From Diorhabda sublineata (Eukaryota; Arthropoda; Insecta; Coleoptera; Chrysomelidae): a stretch of 64,000 nucleotides of DNA. The stretch is from positions 4,665,805 through 4,729,804 of the forward strand of contig NC_079484.1 in the NCBI RefSeq assembly GCF_026230105.1, written 5' to 3'. Each line of letters starts with the position of its first letter. Position 1 is the stretch's first letter. Positions 12,250-25,063 of this stretch are shown piece by piece. A program made the translations under genes and the position numbers. Below the pieces are notes generated by a model, which did not search any database, was not told the origin of the DNA, and saw only the letters and a list, made by a program, of their open reading frames with translations.

Positions 12250-12640
12250 GTGTTCGAAATATCGTCCTCTCATTTTCTACGTACACATGGAATCAGTCGC
12301 TGGCAGATTGAAGAACGCCAGCTTCAATTTCTGCCATTGAAATATCTTTTATTTGGCCCCACAAATAAAAATATAAGCAAGTTAGGTCTTGAAATCTGGG
12401 TAGCCATGTTACATGGTCTATTTAATAACTTGTGATGGATCCATATTGCCTTTTGGTATCTTTGCAGCCTCAGCTATCTCACGCAATTTCAATTTACGAT
12501 TAGATAAAACCAATTTGTGGACTTTTTTGATGTTCTCTGGAGTAATCATTGGACGACCAGAACGTTCACCACCATCGGTGTCTGTAGGACTACGTTAACA
12601 TTAAGCAAAACAATAACAATTGGTTCTTTTCGATGAAGCA
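12250..12640 (-). pseudogene. Mariner transposase N-terminal (helix-turn-helix) remnant
   Basis: Minus strand, 12420-12640, encodes ERSGRPMITPENIKKVHKLV followed by LSNRKLKLREIAEAAKI. This matches the linker and second helix-turn-helix of mariner transposases (the GRP motif followed by a helix that recognises the inverted repeat). It stops shortly after. The adjacent 12250-12420 may hold more of it but I cannot align it with confidence. Confidence 0.65.
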
Positions 12641-12649
12641 GACTCCGGA

Positions 12650-14640
12650 TAATACTTTTAAAGCCATTGCTGAGCTTGCTCAGTATTTTTTTGTAATGAT
12701 AAATTGTTTTGAAAATAACTTAAGTAGCTTCACTTATATGGCTCTCACTTTTATCTGACTACTGGAAATGTCACGAAATTTTACACATAGTCATTTGAAA
12801 GTTGGTACTTCATAAACAAACGTCATATGGCTTGGACAATGGCAGCGCCATCTGTGTGTTAGTCACACGACTTATTGAGTGATGTAATATGTATCAACGC
12901 TACTACATTAACATATTATTGTGGCCAGTTTAAAATAAGACTAATCATCTATTAAAAACACTTTAATTGAAATCAAAATACTTTCAAAAGATAAAACAGT
13001 TTCTTTTAAAAAAAAATATAGATAATTAGATTTTGATAAATCAAGTTCTTTTTTACAAAATTCAACTTCTCAAACCAATCGTCTGTTTTCTCAAGTCCCC
13101 CTTACTGATCATTATATTTTTTTTCATTTTCTTTTTTTATTGCTAAAATATATCGTTTCCGAAAAAATGAAACGTCACTCGATCTATTTTCCAAATTCCC
13201 AAATACGCATTTTCGTAGCACAAAAAATCGGCGTCAAAAATCAGCAAACAGGCAACGAGGAATCCAAAAGAGTTGCTGTAAGCGAACAACAGGGTTGCTG
13301 AGGGCGAACAACAAGATTGCTCGTTATTGGAGCAACTTTTGCTGCGCTAATACGTAAGTATCCAATTTTCATCTGACTTGGATTCAAATTTGTTAAACAA
13401 AAACATTAATTAGAAGTGTAATAATAGAAATTAATAAATAATTATGTAAGTGAAAGCCGAAAACTTGAATTTCAATTAACTGCTTATTCAAAACTTATTA
13501 AATAACATAACTGTTAGAATGTTACGAAAATATCCTAATAATAGAATCTATTTCACACTAGTTGACTTTCAAGTGCCATTTCATCGAAGCATTACTGTTA
13601 CTGCGAAGAAAAAATGTTCAATTCAGTTCATAAATAGTTAAGGGCTCATTATTTTACAATGCAAAAAAATGCACAATCATTTGCCAACTGAAATCATATC
13701 GTATATTGAAGTTTTATTTTATTCGTATGTTCATTTTATGATTGTTTTTAGTTTATAAAAGCTTTTGTCTACAAATTCAATCAATTTTTTGACAATAAAA
13801 CATCTCTCTTTTTCTATTTTTTCATGGTTGTCTACAAGATATAGTAACAGTTTTTTTAGAGGTTCGCAATTTTAATTTGGCAATTCTGCTTTATTTGACA
13901 AACCATTAAACATCTGATAGTTGTTTTTTATTTCGTTTGGTTTAACATTTCATTATGGATGGACTTATATCAAAGGAATTCTTGCAAATTATCAAAATAA
14001 TGGTTCTGTCCGTAAAACTTATCGTCCATTAGCTTTGTTTGCGGTAGATATAATTTGAACACATTCCGAACGTATTCTGAATATCTTCTGAACACGGGCA
14101 TGCTTTCTTCAACTTAGGTTGGAAGACAGAACATGTTCAGGATATTTATCTATCTACTTTCGTCGTGAAGGACAACAAATTCCAATATCCTCACCCTTAC
14201 CCAAGAGAAAACTCGATCGGATTTCGTCGATCAACAAATACTTTTTACTTATAAATAAATATGTTATAAAGGAAGTGATGTAGACATCCGATCACAACTA
14301 ACGTAACAATTATACCATAAACCATTACGATATTACCAAAAGCCGTTCTTTGGAGAATGTGAACGTCTAACAGTGTTTTAGTTTAATTGCTACTTTCGAA
14401 TATTGTGGGAGAAACTTACGTCATCACCTACATTCGATAAATGTGTATAATCGTTTTAAAACGAAAGCAACAATAATAGAAAAATCAACTATCCAAATAT
14501 TGACGAATTTATTCTTTTATGAAAAGTATTAATTTTCGATATAACTTTATACGGTTTGAAAAATCTGAAAAAAAAACATGAAATCTTGAATCGAATTTCT
14601 CCTACATGAAAACCTCGAATTCATTTGAAATTTTGTGAAC
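12650..14640. other. AT-rich stretch with no recognisable gene
   Basis: The only local structure I see is a short direct repeat at about 13270-13315 (gttgctgtaagcgaacaaca then gttgctgagggcgaacaaca). There are no transposase or host-gene motifs. Confidence 0.45.
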
Positions 14641-14659
14641 TTTTCGAGAATCTATAACC

Positions 14660-15560
14660 GTACGATAATTTCATGAATTTCTACGATTATTCTTACAAGG
14701 TTCACTAGGAAACTTGCTCAGCTTATATACATGTATATGTCTATGTGTAAGAAAACCTCAAATTAATTTGGAAGTTTGCACATTTATTGATAATCGATTG
14801 CAGTACGATTATCCTTGCCAGTATCACCAGAAGATCATCTAAATGAATCTATAGACTCAATTTTCATCCTTTTTAACAGGTCATATCCCTTCCAAATTTC
14901 GTATACTTGTCAAGGAATGATTATGACACAATAATTTCATGAATTTGTACGATTATTCTTACAAGGTTCACTAGGAAACTTGCTCAGCTTATATACATGT
15001 ATATGTCTATGTGTAAGAAAACCTCAAATTAATTTGGAAGTTTGCACATTTATTGATAATCGATTGCAGTACGATTATCCTTGCCAGTATCACCAGGAGA
15101 TCATCTAAATGAATCTATAGACTCAATTTTCATCCTTTTTAACAGGTCATATCCCTTCCAAATTTCGTACACTTGTCAAGGAATGATTATGACACAATAA
15201 TTTCATGAATTTGTACGATTATCCTTGCCAGGATCATCAAAGAATGTTTAAATGATCATATGCAATCAAAATTATTTATAGGATACAATAATTTCATAAA
15301 TTTCTACGATTATCCTTTCCAGGTCAATAGGGTGTATGTAAATGAATCTTCACAAAACTTTTATCTACTTTAAATGATTTCATACTTTCAGAATTTTGTA
15401 TGAGTTTCAAAAAACGATTACGATGTAATAAATTCATAAATTTATACGATTTTCCTTGAGGAGCGTGTAGATCGAGCTTTGAAGTTAATTTTTATCCACT
15501 TCAAATAATTGAATTCAAAATTTTGTATACTTGTCGAGAATCAATCAGCTTACAATAATT
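14660..15560. repeat. 266-bp tandem duplication with degenerate flanking copies
   Basis: The block containing ttcactaggaaacttgctc begins at 14701 and again at 14967, 266 bp apart, and the two copies are nearly identical to about 15195. Each has sub-blocks of the form aatttcatgaatttctacgattatcc. Diverged versions of that sub-block continue to about 15560. No coding potential is seen. Confidence 0.8.
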
Positions 15561-15569
15561 TAATAATTT

Positions 15570-16250
15570 TGTCTCACAGTCCTTATCAAGTACAAATTAT
15601 TATTATAATGGTTTATATTGAGCATTCTATGTTATTATAACAATGTTGTCAATTTTCTTAATTTTTCTTAATACATTAGGATTTCTTTCAATTTGTATTT
15701 CAAGTAACTACAAAACCTGTTTTTTATTTTTCTATATAATATCAATTCTATTGTTAATTTATCAACATTTTTAATCAATATTATAAACATAATTGATGAT
15801 CAAATCAAAATATTAGTGTTGAGCAATTTTTTACTAAATTTTTTGAAGGATGAATCTTTATGCACAAATCAAGCCGATGTCAGATAAATAAAAGAGATAT
15901 TTTGCATTTGTGGCTGATTGGAATTACCTCGACAACAACAGGTTTTACATAAAGGATCATTTATTTGTCCTTGATTTCAAAAAAATACTTCTCGAATGTA
16001 CAATCATTTACAATTGCAGCCACAGCCTTACAAATGAAATAATTGTTAGGAAGATTTTGTATTTTATTTTCCCAAATAAATAGAAGATCATTAGATTTCA
16101 AAAATATACGTTTGGTTCTGCGGAAAAGCTTGAGGAAATAATAAATTTGTATAATAGAGATTTGGTAAAAAAATTATAACGAAAATGAAAAATGTTGTTG
16201 ATAATAAACTTATTTTCATTTCAAATACTAAAGCCGTTACTTTTTTGTAT
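15570..16250. other. AT-rich stretch with no recognisable gene
   Basis: No open frame of note and no transposon motif found. Confidence 0.4.
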
Positions 16251-16299
16251 AATAAGACGAATTATTATCTTCAACCTTAATGCAATCATCGTTTAATTC

Positions 16300-16700
16300 G
16301 ATATGACTGGGAAAGAAGATAGAACCAATTATTGGGACAACCTACAAGGGCTAAGACTGACAAAGACTCTCCTGGGAAACTAGAACCAGAATAGATCTGC
16401 TGAATGTATTAATCTAAGTAAGAACAATCTACGAATACTAATAGGAATCCTATCGGAGCATTGACGCCTCAATGGACAGCTGAAGAAGCTAGATAATGCT
16501 GCGTGCAGAAACCTCCATCCACATTCTCTCGAAGTGTGAAACACTAAGGAACTCCAGAACACTACACCTCCTGGGTGCATATGAAATAGAAGACGAAGAT
16601 TTCTGGCAATCAATTTGATCCATCTCACATTCTAGACTTTTTAAAAAGAGTGGGTCTGATGGATCAGCTGGATTCTCCAGTAACGCAGCAAGTTATAGTA
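16300..16700 (+). pseudogene. LINE (Jockey/R1-type) ORF2 C-terminal remnant
   Basis: In shifting + frames the segment reads NYWDNLQGLRLTKTLLGN, SAECINLSKNNLRILIGIL, LNGQLKKLDNAACRN, SIHILSKCETLRNSRTLHL and GAYEIEDED. This is the region after the RNase H domain of insect Jockey/R1-like non-LTR retrotransposons, including the degenerate Cys/His motif (H-x3-C in SIHILSKCE). At least three frame changes show that it is dead. It ends before a poorly conserved 3' tail near 16740. Confidence 0.75.
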
Positions 16701-16749
16701 TTCGTTTCCTCTGTAGAATTTATTTATTTAAGGGGGCTGAAAGACATTG

Positions 16750-17340
16750 GAAGAACTTATGAAACGAAATATATTAGGTGAAGAGAAGGAGGCTGTTACA
16801 CTGATGATCTAGTTCACTAAGTTACGGAAAAACCTCAGAAATCTACAAGCTTTTTCAGGATTTGAAATATATACACAGTAATATGATTCCTTATTGATTA
16901 ATCGATAATTAAAATTAAGTTTCACTTATAATATCCTTCGAAATTTCCTCACATCTTCATTAACTCACTGTTTGTGACCAAGATGCAATAAATCATAACC
17001 AGTTCTGAATTACACTCGTTCGTAATTTCAAAAACAATTTATCATCATAACTTGTTGTTGTCTTGCTATAAGTGAAGTACTTTCGGAAAAGAAAAAAAGA
17101 ACGTTTCTCTAATAATTAATCACAAGGTCATATCTTGACACCACCTGAACTGGTGAGGAAGCTAGAGGCCGTTTGAAGATAATTGAAAAACTTGAAAAAT
17201 GCTGTGGTAAATAACCGGCCGTTCAATATTATGTGGGTCATAAATTTTTAATTGATTGTTGAGGAGGTACTTCAATTTCGAGTAATATTCCAGTGTATCC
17301 ACCACACCTATCGCAAATTAGTAAAAAATAAGAAAAACAA
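16750..17340. other. Spacer with no recognisable gene
   Basis: AT-rich; no motif that I can assign. Confidence 0.4.
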
Positions 17341-18905
17341 GAAATTATTTGAAAGCTTTCGATTTATGAGATTGCAATGAATTATTGATCGAATTGAGCA
17401 CTAACAAATATCAGAACTACTAGTCAAGCAGCATGAAACTATTGGAATGTTTTTGATTCATTAGATTTTAAAAAAATATTGACCGAATTGAGAATTAACA
17501 AAACTTAAAGCTACAATCCCAGCAGCAAGAAAATAATCGGATGCTTCCATTGAGAATCAACAAATCTCAGAACTGCAACTCAAGCAGAATGAAATTATTA
17601 GATGGTTTTCCATTTATGAGATTGCAAAGAATTATTGATCGAGTTGAGCTTCAACAAATTTCAGAACTGCAAATCAAGCAGCAAGAAACTCTTGGGATAT
17701 TTTCGATTTATGAGTTTTCAAGAAACAATTGATCGAGTTGAGAATCAACAAATCTCAGAACTGCAAATCAAGCAGCAAGAAACTCTTGGGATGTTTTCAG
17801 AACTGCAAATCAAGCAGCAAGAAACTCTTGGGATATTTTCGATTTATGAGTTTTCAAGAAACAATTGATCGAGTTGAGAATCAACAAATCTTAGAACTGC
17901 AATTCAAGCAGCAAGAAACTCTTGGGATGTTTTCGATTTATGAGTTTTCAAGAAACTATTGACCGAATTGAGAATCAACAAATCTTAGAACTGCAATTCA
18001 AGCAGCAAGAAACTCTTGGGATATTTTCAATTTATGAGTTTTCAAGAAACAATTGATCGAGTTGAGAATCAACAAATCTCAGAACTGCAATTCAAGCAGC
18101 AAGAAACTCTTGGGATGTTTTCAGAACTGCAAATCAAGCAGCAAGAAACTCTTGGGATGTTTTCAGAACTGCAAATCAAGCAGCAAGAAACTCTTGGGAC
18201 GTTTTCGATTTATGAGTTTTCAAGAAACTATTGACCGAATTGAGAATCAACAAATCTTAGAACTGCAATTCAAGCAGCAAGAAACTCTTGGAACGTTTTC
18301 GATTTATGAGTTTTCAAGAAACTATTGATCGAGTTGCGAATCAACAAATCCCAGAACTGCAAGTCAAGCAGCAAGAAACTCTTGGGATGTTTTCGAGTTT
18401 TCAAGAAACTATTGATCGATTTGCGAATCAACAAATCTTAGGAAACTCTTGGGATATTTTCAGAACTGCAAATCAAGCAGCAAGAAACTCTTGGAACGTT
18501 TTCGATTTATGAGTTTTCAAGAAACTATTGACCGAATTGAGAATCAACAAATCTTAGAACTGCAATTCAAGCAGCAAGAAACTCTTGGGATGTTTTCGAT
18601 TTATGAGTTTTCAAGAAACTATTGATCGAGTTGAGAATCAACAAATCTCAGAACTGCAAATCAAGCAGCAAGAAACTCTTGGAACGTTTTCGATTTATGA
18701 GTTTTCAAGAAACTATTGATCGAGTTGCGAATCAACAAATCTCAGAACTGCAAGTCAAGCAGCAAGAAACTATTGAGATGCTTTCGATTTATGAGTTTTC
18801 AAGAAACTATTGATCGAATTAGAAATCAACAAATCTCAAAGCTACGAATCAAGCAGCAAAAAACTCTTGGAATACTTTCGATTTATGAAATTTCAATAAA
18901 TCATT
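17340..18905 (+). repeat. Mixed 94-bp / 42-bp minisatellite
   Basis: The basic unit is about 94 bp: gatcgagttgagaatcaaca, aatctcagaactgcaaatca, agcagcaagaaactcttggg, atgttttcgatttatgag, then ttttcaagaaactatt. In places a 42-bp sub-unit (tcagaactgcaaatcaagca to gggatgttt) is itself doubled or tripled, for example near 17755-17840 and 18120-18200. 42 bp is 14 codons (SELQIKQQETLGMF), so the sub-unit keeps frame, but the 94-bp unit does not, and the open frames of 60-90 codons end in each unit. Units at both ends are more diverged, as usual for a tandem array. I regard it as non-coding. Confidence 0.88.
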
Positions 18906-18929
18906 CTAACCCTTCAGTTGTGCCTTGAA

Positions 18930-19890
18930 AAAATAATCAAAAGTATGGTGGAGGTGCAAGACATAGGATTTGGCGGAGGGAAATTATTAATAATCCCTAT
19001 TTCGAATTAAATTTGAACTAAAACTATTATAATGTAATGTAAAATAATGAACTGAAGAAGATGCCATAAAATGTACAATACAATATGGTTCACATGTATA
19101 TGATAAACTCAAAACTATGTAAATCAACTTTCCCTACCAATCCATTGTAGTCATCCTTTAAATAACGATTCATAAATTAATTTAAGAACAGTTCAAACAG
19201 TTATTACTCGTAAAATTACTTATAGATAGTCAATTTGAATTAATATGACGAAATAAACTGTCAATTTCTTAATTAGACCCATCGCATTTTTTTATTACGA
19301 AATTGTACTAACATTGACCCCAATGCGTTGTCGCATGCAGTAATTTGCTCAAAACAATCAGTTTTAATTACAGGTAAGATCGCCAGACGATGTCTAATGA
19401 AGCAATTTTTTCAAGAACTGGTAATTTCGTTGCTGCAAGCGACTACTTGAAACTATATAATTTAAAAAAATATCACAGGAGCAACAGCTAATTAACTAGA
19501 GAATATTGACTTGAATATAACTGTATTTAAAGAAAAATAAAATTAGAACTGAAGTTGATGATTTCGGAATTTCGTACAAAGGACTTTATAATATCCGGAC
19601 CACGAAAATAAGAAGTAAAATCATTTTTTCATTATTTTATTTATACTAGGTGTTTCACTATAATTTGACTTCCCGTTCATTTTGTAGTTATCAAAAGTTA
19701 TACTAAATTTAAAAAAAAATTTTTCACTAAATAAACTAATATAACATATTAAAAGAAAGTTCAATTTTTCATTAGACTTGTACTTCTACTTTCTATTTAC
19801 TATTAATCTTCTTATTATGAATAAATATGTATACATGGCGCGGTCCATGGGATCTTAGCCTAGCATAGATAGAAAGGTCATAAACTAAAA
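18930..19890. other. AT-rich spacer with no recognisable gene
   Basis: No assignable motif or exon-like segment. Confidence 0.4.
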
Positions 19891-19899
19891 AAAATGTGA

Positions 19900-20045
19900 T
19901 TATTTTTCAATATATTTTCATTCAACACAAATTTCAGAACGTCTAACTTATCGGCAACATTCGTGTACTTGGAAAGCGAAGCATTATGGACTGAAGCGTT
20001 GTCAAGAAGCAAGCACAAGCCTCGGCTGATTTTGCCACGCCTTTT
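19900..20045 (-). pseudogene. Mariner catalytic-core fragment (minus strand)
   Basis: Minus strand reads KISRGLCLLLDNASVHNASL then SKYTNVADKLDVLKF. LLLDNASVH is the second catalytic Asp region of a mariner-type transposase. A fragment of the same family lies in the opposite direction at 20850-21030. Confidence 0.5.
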
Positions 20046-20479
20046 TTATATAATTCCTTAACGCAACTGTCTTAATAAGTCGGAGTAAACGAAAAGCACC
20101 AAAAAAATGACGGCTCTACAATATTTTAGGACTGCGAAGGTTTTCTTTAGAAATTAAATACAATCCGTATAGAAAAGCGATTCCAAGTGTCCCTTAAACA
20201 CTTGAAGCTCGATTAACGTATCAAATTACTTACTATTATATTATATTGGTTTGACTCTAACGACGGATTTTGGTTTTTAAAGCGGTTTGTAAACAGATAC
20301 TATCATTCAAAATAAAACGCGAACATAATAACGTCACAAATTTTGATGTCCTTGGAAAATGAGTAGAAGTAAAAAGTTTCAATAAATTTCTAAATGATTT
20401 CAAGAATTTTGTGGATACTACGTTTGATAATAATGGTAGAGTAAATTACCATAATACTAGTCCGAAACGAATCCCCGTT

Positions 20480-20870
20480 GGATGCAGAAGATCCAACATC
20501 AAGGTAGTTGGTCTGTAAATGTGTGGTGCCCGATTTTAGAAAGACAACTAATTGGGCAATTTTTTTAATGAGACTTCGACTTTGATAAGATCACTTTGAC
20601 GCCCAAGCCATTTCTGTTCATATTTCCTTGTGGATCAAACATTTTTTGGGCTTGAAGACATAGCCTTACCCATTCTTCGTGACAAAAAGTCGTACATAAT
20701 GGTTGCCCGGCACATTATTACATATATGTTCGGCATTTTTTAGATCAAATATACCTTGATAGCACGTGAAAGTTTATTCATTCAGCCACCCAGATCTGCA
20801 GACCTAATTTACTTAGATTTTTATTTGTGGCGCCGTATAAAAGACTTACTAAGGTAGTTACGTATAAAAA
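20480..20870 (+). pseudogene. IS630/Tc1-mariner superfamily transposase remnant
   Basis: In + frames the segment reads WSVNVWCPILERQLIGQFF, later NGCPAHYYIYVRHFLDQIY and then FLFVAPYKRLTKVVTYK. This is the second half of a DDE transposase of the same broad type as the pseudogene at 4262-5253 (VWC…IGPFF…GCPAHY…DFYLWG). Catalytic residues are partly lost and frames shift. Confidence 0.6.
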
Positions 20871-21030
20871 TGTTTCAGTCCACACTACTTCGCTTTCCAA
20901 GGCTACTGTACACGAAATTGACTTGAACACCCACCATATAACCCTGATCTAGTCCCGTCCGACTGATTTTTCTTCGCAATGCTGATTAAACAGGCGGTAT
21001 ACAAACATGTCATGTTAGCCAGGCGTTCTG
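20850..21030 (+). pseudogene. Mariner C-terminal fragment
   Basis: The + strand reads NVSVHTTSLSKATVHEI, then HPPYNPDLVPSD, a stop, FFFAMLIKQAVYKHV. HPPYxPDLxPSD carries the third catalytic Asp of mariner. The first Asp of the NxSVH motif is lost. A frame change separates the two parts. Confidence 0.65.
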
Positions 21031-21039
21031 AAAAGTAGA

Positions 21040-23320
21040 AATAAAGAAAAAAATAAATTTTTCATTTATGACCTCTTTTTATAAGCTATTAACCAAAGTT
21101 GAGAATCTTGTACGTCCCTACGACACTCTAGTGAATCGCAAATTAACCTCTGGGGTTCCTCCGTTATTTGGTATCTATTAACGTGGTTTATTTCCGGTAT
21201 GTAAACCAAAGAATCGATACGGATTGTTCATTTATGTAAGTCATACTTTTTATAACACGGTTCAACAACCTCATTATACATACCTGACACTTTGGACACG
21301 TGATGAACAAATAATTGTATATAGATAACGATTAATTTACGAGGCAATTATATTTTGCAAAATAACGACAAGACCTAATTAGGTGTAAATTTACATTAAG
21401 AGGAAATAATAATAATAATAAATAAAAGTTATAATTTTATCAGTAATTATATCAACCAAAATATCACCACGAAAACTCGAACTGTATTATTATTAAATTT
21501 GGTCTTTGTTTTAAATAAAACTCAAATGGTTGAAGAGAAAATTCAAATGATGATAGGACAAATTATAATTGATACGAAGAACCTAGAATTGAATAAAGAA
21601 CAACCATCAGGTTCAACTAGACATTTCGAGATGAGACTGATTCGAAGTTTTCTTTACCATCAAATCTTCGCTTACAAACTTTCGAGCGACTTGTATCGGC
21701 CATGAAGTCATCACGAATTCGTTTGTGAATGATAAGCGTGTCTTTCGTCTCGTTCGTCCAATTTTTTTATTGTTAAAAATTAGATCAACCGACTAGCGGC
21801 AAGCTTGATATGTATTTTTGATCATTTCCAATAGTCTTCTTGTTGCCTGTGTTCTATCCATTATTTTATCATCGATTTTTGATTATAAGTATTTGAGGCT
21901 CTTCTAGTTTCGTTTTGTTTCATCTAAGTACATTTCATGTCCTTTTTTTGGTTACTTATGATCATTGTCTTCGTTACCTTTTTATTTATCTTAAATATTA
22001 TGTATTCCAAAGTTTCTGTTCATACTTCTTACATGATTAGCTATAAGTACCAATTCGTTTATGTTTTTGATTTTAGGTCTGTTCTGTTTCAAAATTTGTT
22101 TTTCAATAATTTTTAAAAGATAGATCGAATTTGAAACAGAAGAGACCTAAAATCAAGAACATTTCGAAACAGGAACATTTAAATTTAGTACCAATTCGAT
22201 AGGCTATTTCCAATAATTGACCTCTTCCTTTTTCCAATGCCCCCTGTCATTTATTTTTCGGCTACTTTCACTCTTTCATCAAAATTCTCCAAGAAGAGCA
22301 GTAGGTTTAGAACACTTCTCACATTGTCCTGAATCTAGTGCTAGAACTAAGAAAACAAAATAGATAAAAGTTACCTTAATAATAAAACTTGAGTTTCGTA
22401 TTTCTTCATTTTTTATTTTAGATTTTTAGCATGAACAGGTTCCATCACATCTAAGTCTTAGTCTTTCGATAATGATTGCGATTAGTTCAATATTTTATTT
22501 ATACGAATCTATTTACATCGGTTCGTTCATACATGTCATAGATCTACGTATGGAAAGCATATTTTAGTCAGATAATGTCTGGTGATGAATCATAGAATCA
22601 AAATTTAGATCATACAGTTAATGGACTACTACTGGCCGAGAAAATGACGAAACATCTAATTTATTTGATTTTCGAGTCAATTTCGAATGTTTTGGCATAA
22701 TAATTTCCCATTTAAAATTATTTAAATTAACAAACATTGCACAAATGTAACCCAGACATAGATACAATATCTTGTGTGTAATTTAACCCACCCCCGGTGC
22801 GAAACATTGGAAGCTTTTAGTTATTTAGTAGAAGGATACAATAACGCTCCGTATTTTTACCCTCCATTAACTTATCCTCTCAGTTTACCAAAATTCTGTT
22901 TTATATTAATGTAACTGTGAAGAATCATAAATTTAGCTACTTAAATTTAATGTTTATTGTGTTCATTAAGATTTGTGGTACACGATCTTAAAGGGGACCC
23001 ACATCAAAGCTGATTGATTCCCTTGGATACTTGAGTTCATTAAGGTATCGAATTACGCAATTTATTTTGACTCTAACGACTAAACTTATAGATAATTATA
23101 ACTTTTCATACAATAGGATTTTTCAGTATTTAAGAGCGGTCTTAATATTCTGTCGTCCGATCAATATAATCGTCGGATATTTCAGTACTTATTTCATTAT
23201 TTAATAAATATTTTATTTCAAAGTAGTTTTGATGTTTTAAAACAATGAATATGGTCAACCGTCATTGGTTGGCCCGAAGATATTTTAATGTTCTAGAAAT
23301 CAGAAATCTATGACAATTTT
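21040..23320. other. AT-rich stretch with no recognisable gene
   Basis: There is one 68-codon open frame at 21499-21705 (+) with no family resemblance and no splice context. A long imperfect inverted repeat sits at 22063-22158 (listed separately), and a short (aat)n run at about 21407-21422. Nothing else is assignable. Confidence 0.45.
22063..22158. repeat. Inverted repeat (about 30-bp arms) flanked by a direct repeat
   Basis: The left arm ttgattttaggtctgttc through tgtttcaaaatt and the right arm aatttgaaacaga through gacctaaaatcaa are complementary with a few mismatches and a loop of about 30 bases. agtaccaattcg occurs on both sides, at 22046 and 22187, in the same orientation. It could be a tiny foldback element or a chance palindrome. 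Confidence 0.6.
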
Positions 23321-23330
23321 CTAAAAATAG

Positions 23331-23547
23331 CAGGGCCGGATTAAGCTAGGGACGTGGGGGGGCTATAGCCCCGGGCCCCAGGTCCAAGAGGGCCCCATCA
23401 TTTGGAAATAATTCTGTATTTGATGTGTTGATACCACAAATCTAACGTATTGACATTATTTTGTGAATTTTTCCGGGTTTTCGAATTCCTTAAGGGGGCC
23501 CCGTCATTATTTTAGCCCCGGGCCTTATAAATCTTAATCCGGCGCTG
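23331..23547. mobile_element. Short non-autonomous hAT-like element (MITE) with perfect 8-bp target duplication
   Basis: It starts cagggccggattaag and ends cttaatccggcgctg, inverted repeats that match at 14 of 15 positions, with further G/C-rich complementarity inside (gccccgggccc near each end). The flanks are aaaaatag on both sides (23323-23330 and 23548-23555), an exact 8-bp duplication as hAT transposases make. At 217 bp with no coding capacity it must have moved with help from an autonomous hAT. The intact duplication suggests a fairly recent insertion. Confidence 0.9.
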
Positions 23548-24467
23548 AAAAATAGGAATCAGAAAGTAGATATTTTTTTAATGATTGTGATGCAGAAAAA
23601 TATTAAAATATATGGATTCGAAACAATGTTTGAAAAATTCATTTCCCGTTGTTAAGAAATCGAACCGAAAATCCCCACCGATTAATATTAGTTTTAACCA
23701 ATTTGTTGTAATTAGCCTTTTGCTGTAATTATTCGGTTGAAGGTTTATGTTCTGATGAAAGGAGCATGAGGTCGCTTCACGATTTTCAAAAATGAAATAG
23801 CCGGTAGGCGGTCATAAATCAACAAAAGTTTACGGAACAAATTAGTTGTCTTCAATTTAATTCTAAATAACTTTGAATTTTAGTTGTCATAGAAAACAAG
23901 AATTTTATAATGTTTCAATTTTCTTATGACATTTCAAATTTTGTCAAAGTTTGTAAATGGCGTACAAGTTAGATATCCAAAAAAGTATATACAGTTCATT
24001 TGGACGGTTGTCGAAAACTGACCTGTGAATGTAATTAGAAAGCAGAATATCCCGCTTTAGACCATTTATAAAACAATAAGTGAATGTTTAAACCTTCCGA
24101 AAAGTCGGCGGCTTAAGGCTTTGACTAATTTCCAGTTATTCCCATTGGTAGACAAATTAGGAACATCAACTCGAAGGTTGAATTGCTTATATCGGGTTTC
24201 CCATTTGGCTATCGATCGAGAAATAAAGAGAGAGTGAAAAGGAAGAAATGTCCGAAATATACTGAAGATCAGTACTGAAGAATTTTGACGTACATTAAGA
24301 TGACTTCACTTTACAGAACAGAGTTTCTTCACCCTGTCACATTTAGAAATTAAAAGCAATGGAGGATTTAACACGCATGGCAGAAAGTTATCCCAATGAC
24401 GCGAAATATAAATCCAAGAAGAAATTTGCGATCCATATCCGAAGCAGGCATGTCACGATCTTATATC

Positions 24468-25063
24468 CAGGGTTCCCAGTGACCTGGAAAGTCAGGGAAA
24501 ATCAGGGAAAGTCAGGGAATTGCAAAATGGTCAGGGAAAGTCAGGGAAATTTTGGAAATATTCTCAAAAATTTAGGGAAATTTACAAAAAATTTCAAAAA
24601 GTCAGGGAAAATCCTAAAATAAAGTAAAATCTGGAGTAACTCCAGATTTTAGAAAATCCTTGTGCTACGTCTCACCAGATGGCGCTTCTGAAATATTTTG
24701 CTGTGTTTCTCACTAGATGGCACCTCTGAAAGAGAATTTGCTGTACTTCTCACTAGATGGCGCCTCTGAAAAGAATTTTTTTTGGTTCCTCTGAAAAAGA
24801 ATGTTGCTTTAATTTTTTTCTTAGCTTCTAGATTAGATGAATTAATCTGCTTCTGTTAGTTATTTTCTCTTTCTAGGTTTTTATTAATTTTTTATAAAAA
24901 TCAATCTGAAGCTAATTGAAAATGCTTTTAAATTAATTTAATTAATAATAATAATAATGATTAATCCTACTATTAACATTAAGTAATCCAAGCTGATTTT
25001 GCGCGTACCTTTTGGTCAGGGAAAGTCAGGTAATTTATCAGGCAAATTTTGCTGGGAACCCTG
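24468..25063. mobile_element. Non-autonomous DNA transposon with CAGGGTTCCCAG ends
   Basis: The left end is cagggttcccag and the right end ctgggaaccctg, a perfect 12-bp inverted repeat. The bases atatc flank both sides (24463-24467 and 25064-25068), compatible with a 5-bp target duplication. Inside, gtcagggaaa recurs about six times near the left end and again near the right, and tctcactagatggcgcctctgaaa recurs three times at about 24670-24775. No transposase is visible. The superfamily is unclear: such ends resemble hAT-like repeats common in insects, but the duplication length does not fit hAT. Confidence 0.8.

Noticed and set aside
17541..18928. Overlapping frames with ELQIKQQETLG repeats that look like a coiled-coil protein
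   Set aside because: The 94-bp unit breaks frame at every copy, so no continuous protein exists; explained by the minisatellite.
19962..20914. Apparent terminal inverted repeats (cgtgtacttggaaagcgaag … cttcgctttccaaggctactgtacacg)
   Set aside because: Both arms translate as the same mariner catalytic segment (DNASVH…SLSK) in opposite directions, so these are two mariner fragments and not the ends of one element.
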